From NCBI RefSeq assembly GCF_004570575.1, contig NZ_SPPD01000006.1:57181-121180 (forward strand): DNA of 64,000 nt. Reading direction: 5' to 3'. Position 1 is the stretch's first letter. Each line of letters opens with the position of its first letter. The position numbers and the translations under genes were made by a program. The notes under the pieces are model-generated. The model searched no databases and was not told where the DNA came from. It saw only the letters and a list, made by a program, of their open reading frames with translations. This DNA is from Streptococcus cuniculi. Its GTDB lineage: Bacteria; Bacillota; Bacilli; Lactobacillales; Streptococcaceae. Shown here piece after piece: positions 61,484 through 64,000 of the stretch.

Positions 61484-61882
61484 ATGAAAAAGAAAGTACT
61501 TATTTTACTGTTCATTTTAGGAGGAATCATTATGGCATTCAGTATCAATGGTCAAATGCAAAAAGCCGCGGAAGAAAAACGGAATCGGGAATACGAAGTT
61601 AGTTTGGTTAAGGCTTTGAAGAACAGTTATCGGGATATTCAGGAGATAGAGCTAAGTAGCCCCGATTACTCAGTGCCCCCAGGAAATTGGAGTTGTGTCG
61701 TTAAATTAACGTTTGCTCATGGTCGTGTCGTACAGGACAGGGTGAATCATAGTTTGTCTGTTAAGAGAAATCGCTCGGTTGATATAGGTATAGATGATGC
61801 AGATATTATCTCATCGTATTATGGCATGACAGAGGATAAGGTGAAAATCATCTATTCAACTGGTGAGGAGGAAATACAGTAA
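61484..61882 (+). CDS. Membrane-anchored small protein, module copy 2 (orphan candidate immunity)
   Basis: 132 residues, identical length to the other two. The first 51 residues (helix KKKVLILLFILGGIIMAFSI and stem) differ from copy 1 by one residue. The following stretch SSPDYSVPPGNWSCVVKLTF is shared with copy 1, and the last 55 residues diverge (VNHSLSVKRNRSVDIGIDDA). The large gene that should follow is only a 35-codon stub, so this gene stands without its partner. Confidence 0.65.
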   Translation: MKKKVLILLFILGGIIMAFSINGQMQKAAEEKRNREYEVSLVKALKNSYRDIQEIELSSPDYSVPPGNWSCVVKLTFAHGRVVQDRVNHSLSVKRNRSVDIGIDDADIISSYYGMTEDKVKIIYSTGEEEIQ

Positions 61883-61989
61883 TGACGTTTAGCTACACAG
61901 ATAGGCAATTGAGTGTATTGAATAACGGAAAGAATGTTTATAGTGTCAATCACTATTTTTTTATTATGTTTTTTATAGCAACTCCTTAG
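61882..61989 (+). pseudogene. 5' stub of the lipase-like gene, copy 2
   Basis: TAATG overlap, then MTFSYTDRQLSVLNNGKNVY and SVN, matching the start of the large proteins; it then runs into HYFFIMFFIATP and a stop, where the upstream promoter sequence of copy 3 begins. A recombination scar. Confidence 0.7.
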
Positions 61990-62060
61990 AAAATGGTGTA
62001 TAATCATAGTAGATAGGCATATACACAAGAGATAGTAGCTCAATGTATGGAGGCTAGAAG
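61985..62060 (+). promoter_or_regulatory. Module promoter/leader, copy 3
   Basis: GGTGTATAATC, ATATACACAAGAGATAGTAG and CAATGTATGGAGGCTAGAAG; about 90 percent identical by eye to 59345-59426. Confidence 0.6.
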
Positions 62061-62459
62061 ATGAAAAAGAAAGTACTTATTTTACTATTCATTTTAGGAG
62101 GAATCATTATGGCATTCAGTATCAATGGTCAGGTGCAAAAATCAGCGGAAGAAAAACGGAATCGGGAATACGAAGTTAGTTTGGTGAAAGCCTTGAAGAA
62201 CAGTTATCGGGATATTGAGGAGATACAGGTGCTTGATACAGTCTATTATAAAGAACCTGGAAATTGGGGATGTGTACTCCAGATTCTTTTTTCAGATGGT
62301 AGGACTGCAAAATATAATTTGGGGCATGGGCTAAATGATGAGATAAATAAATCTGCGGTAGCTCATCCGGATACTCTAGCCGTACTTAGTAAGCATTATG
62401 GTAGTACTGAAGGTAAGGTACAGGTGATATATTCGAATGGTGATCAAGGGGTTCAATAA
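62061..62459 (+). CDS. Membrane-anchored small protein, module copy 3 (candidate immunity)
   Basis: 132 residues with the same N-terminal helix and stem (two substitutions in the first 51), then a distinct exposed part (VLDTVYYKEPGNWGCVLQIL, HPDTLAVLSKHYGSTEGKVQ). The stop overlaps the start of the intact large gene (TAATG), so the two are translated together and this is the cognate partner of that protein. Predicted to display its C-terminal domain outside the membrane. Confidence 0.65.
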   Translation: MKKKVLILLFILGGIIMAFSINGQVQKSAEEKRNREYEVSLVKALKNSYRDIEEIQVLDTVYYKEPGNWGCVLQILFSDGRTAKYNLGHGLNDEINKSAVAHPDTLAVLSKHYGSTEGKVQVIYSNGDQGVQ

Positions 62460-63733
62460 TGACATTTCAGTATACAGATGAACAGTTGAATATTTTAAAC
62501 CAAGGACAAAATGTCTATAGTGTTAATAAAAACTATGTAAAAAGATATCACGATAGAGTTAACCCTCCACAGCTAGTGGTTGCTAAAGATACTCAAGACC
62601 TATTGCCGAATGAAACAAATACTATAAGTTTGAAGAGTGGTCAACAATTCAAAGTCGTTAAGACTTGCTCCGACCCTAGGACTGGTTTTGACGGAATGGC
62701 AGTCGCGCCTATTGTGGACGGGGAGCCTGACTATAGTAGTGTTGCGGTTGTTGCAGCAGCTACTGATATTATGACAATTGATGCAGTAACTGCTGTATTT
62801 AGCGATATAGATCCAAATAGAAATAATGGGTATTACCTATCCCCGCAGTATCAAGTGGCGGATGCCTTTGTCCAAGAGGTGCTAGACGATGAACGCGTCA
62901 AACAAGTGACACAATTATCAGGCTACTCCCAGTCTGCCTATGTGCTAAAAGTGGGGGACAAGTACGGTATTCCAACCACCACTTTTAATGCATGGTTTCA
63001 CTATGGATCCTTGAGTGATGAAGAGAAAGAATTTATAAAAAGTCATCCTGGTCTATTTATTGATTATCGGAAAAAGATGGATTCAGTTGTATGGACAAAT
63101 GATGGCAATAACCCTAAATTGGGTGGCTATGATGAGAGTTTAGGTACCATTTATTGGACGGCTGGAACGAGCCATGATATAGAGGATTGGAAGTTTGATA
63201 AAAAGACAGGACGGGTCGTAGATGCCAAGACAGGCAAGCCGATTATGAGTGGTCCTGCCACTGTTTTTGCTCAGAGTGCCCGCCAAATGGAACAGTTCAA
63301 CTCCTTGAAATCCAAATGGCAGAAAACAGGCGGAGGCTTGAGTTCAGAGGAAACCATCTTTCTGGATGCAGGTCAAGGTGCTATTTTAGGCTCTTCTATG
63401 GCAGAGGCAGCGAAGCTTGGGCTAGATGACATGACAAGTCTGAAGAAGCAGGCAGATAGTGAAGCGGAAGCTCTGTGGTCTAGGGTTGATTTTTCCATGT
63501 ACTCCCATCTGTCTCCATGGGAAGTGCAAGATATTTTTGCTTCTCATGGTGTTACGTATGAAACTATTGTCAGCAATTTCCATGAGTATACACAGACGAA
63601 AGTTGAGGCAATGGAGAACTTGTCGACCACTTTTGACACCTTGAAGACAAAGCTTGATAGCGCTATTGAAGAAAAGCTAGCACTAGACAATCAACTAGCA
63701 GGAGAATTTAAGACATGGTATACGGGGCTTTAG
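62459..63733 (+). CDS. Lipase-like N-terminal / helical C-terminal protein, candidate type VII effector
   Basis: 424 residues. About 60-285 resemble alpha/beta-hydrolases of the lipase class 3/Mbeg1 type: DPRTGFDGMAVAPI, DYSSVAVVAAATD, then QYQVADAFVQEVL and nucleophile-elbow-like SGYSQSAYVLKVGDKYGIPT (Ser157; the usual GHSLGG is GYSQSA), with His239 in GTSHDIEDW as a possible triad His. Residues 295-424 are predicted mainly helical (SLKKQADSEAEALWSRVDFS, TTFDTLKTKLDSAIEEKLAL), without a signal peptide or membrane helix. This order resembles reverse-arranged type VII secreted lipases such as TslA of S. aureus. Activity and secretion are inferred. Overlaps the coiled-coil gene by 19 bp. Confidence 0.6.
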   Translation: MTFQYTDEQLNILNQGQNVYSVNKNYVKRYHDRVNPPQLVVAKDTQDLLPNETNTISLKSGQQFKVVKTCSDPRTGFDGMAVAPIVDGEPDYSSVAVVAAATDIMTIDAVTAVFSDIDPNRNNGYYLSPQYQVADAFVQEVLDDERVKQVTQLSGYSQSAYVLKVGDKYGIPTTTFNAWFHYGSLSDEEKEFIKSHPGLFIDYRKKMDSVVWTNDGNNPKLGGYDESLGTIYWTAGTSHDIEDWKFDKKTGRVVDAKTGKPIMSGPATVFAQSARQMEQFNSLKSKWQKTGGGLSSEETIFLDAGQGAILGSSMAEAAKLGLDDMTSLKKQADSEAEALWSRVDFSMYSHLSPWEVQDIFASHGVTYETIVSNFHEYTQTKVEAMENLSTTFDTLKTKLDSAIEEKLALDNQLAGEFKTWYTGL

Positions 63734-64000
63734 AGGAAGTGTTGAGTATTATTTACTCAAAAGAGCGTGAGCTCACCGAAAAAGAAGAGGATTACTATCG
63801 TCATAAAAGGCGGCTTGAAGAGAGAATGATGGACTTGGATGACCGTCGTCGTCGCCTATCTGCTATCTTAGAACAAGAACAGGATAAGATGAAGCAACTG
63901 TTGAACCACCACGATGCGAGTCAAGAGGAGGCAGGGAGTTTCTATGCGAAAGTTCAAGAGCTACAAGATGAGTCAGAATGGGCTTATAAGGATATTCTTC
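63715..64000 (+). CDS. Coiled-coil small protein, candidate secretion partner (3' end outside window)
   Basis: ATG 63715 has GGAG 10 nt upstream and lies within the 3' end of the large gene. At least 95 residues, all highly charged heptads: EEVLSIIYSKERELTEKEED, YYRHKRRLEERMMDLDDRRR, RLSAILEQEQDKMKQLLNHH, EEAGSFYAKVQELQDESEWA. It continues beyond the window. Size, helical character and position resemble small helical partners (DUF3958- or DUF5082-like) encoded beside LXG-type type VII toxins; the exact family was not confirmed. Confidence 0.6.
   Translation, partial: MVYGALEEVLSIIYSKERELTEKEEDYYRHKRRLEERMMDLDDRRRRLSAILEQEQDKMKQLLNHHDASQEEAGSFYAKVQELQDESEWAYKDIL

Noticed and set aside
1..64000. 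CRISPR array, rRNA operon, integrase or complete insertion sequence
   Set aside because: No regularly spaced repeats, rRNA sequence, integrase or transposase gene was found; repeats present are short dispersed intergenic elements.

Overview
The window is chromosomal DNA of a low-GC Gram-positive bacterium, almost certainly a Streptococcus, most likely S. suis or a close relative. Evidence: streptococcal gene neighbourhoods (pepX divergent from an aquaglyceroporin gene; pflB divergent from dinB; pbp2A-rpmG-secE-nusG; ctsR-clpC without mcsA/mcsB; mvaK1-mvaD-mvaK2-fni; fused gshAB), streptococcal families (CppA, DUF4298, PedC-type Bta), and RUP- and BOX-like short intergenic repeats. The species is inferred, not proven.

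Layout. 0-9.8 kb: pepX (cut by the window edge), gla, cppA-serine hydrolase, pflB, dinB, a PfkB-type sugar kinase and a DUF4177 protein. 9.9-12 kb: a PadR-DUF1700-DUF4097 envelope operon with a clear palindromic operator. 12-13 kb: a repeat, then a frameshifted small membrane-protein gene whose intact paralogue lies at 31.5 kb. 13-19 kb (minus): rnhC-lepB-recD2 and fnr-rluD. 19-24.5 kb: a repeat-rich gap, pbp2A, rpmG, secE, nusG, a YdcF protein and DUF4298. 24.6-31 kb: a lone phage-type holin gene, tRNA-Cys, rpsB-tsf with a structured leader, bta and ctsR-clpC. 31-34 kb: dusB-hslO.

34-40.5 kb: a carbohydrate cassette with a PfkB kinase and DeoR regulator on minus, diverging from a galactitol-type PTS EIIA-EIIB-EIIC, a small membrane protein and two class II aldolases. 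It has a consensus promoter, a cre site and paired 17-bp repeats, and copies of the same intergenic repeats flank it in direct orientation. 40.5-48 kb: gshAB, the mevalonate operon (with hairpin repeats in its leader) and a MarR-DUF1304 pair. 48-57 kb: an N-glycan mannosidase cluster (GH92, GH125, GH38, GH20) from which the ROK kinase gene has been reduced to a scrap beside a BOX-like sequence. 56.8-59.2 kb: a graveyard holding a broken ABC transporter, a truncated sugar-ABC permease and a truncated AraC-type response regulator.

59.3-64 kb is the most interesting part. It is a tandemly duplicated module of (i) a 132-residue membrane-anchored protein, (ii) a 424-residue protein with a lipase-like N-terminal half and a helical C-terminal half, and (iii) a small coiled-coil protein. 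Only the third copy has an uninterrupted large gene. The first has a nonsense codon exactly between the two halves, and the middle copy keeps only the small gene plus the first codons of the large one. The design resembles reverse-arranged type VII secreted lipase toxins with an immunity protein and helical partners. That assignment is an inference from architecture.
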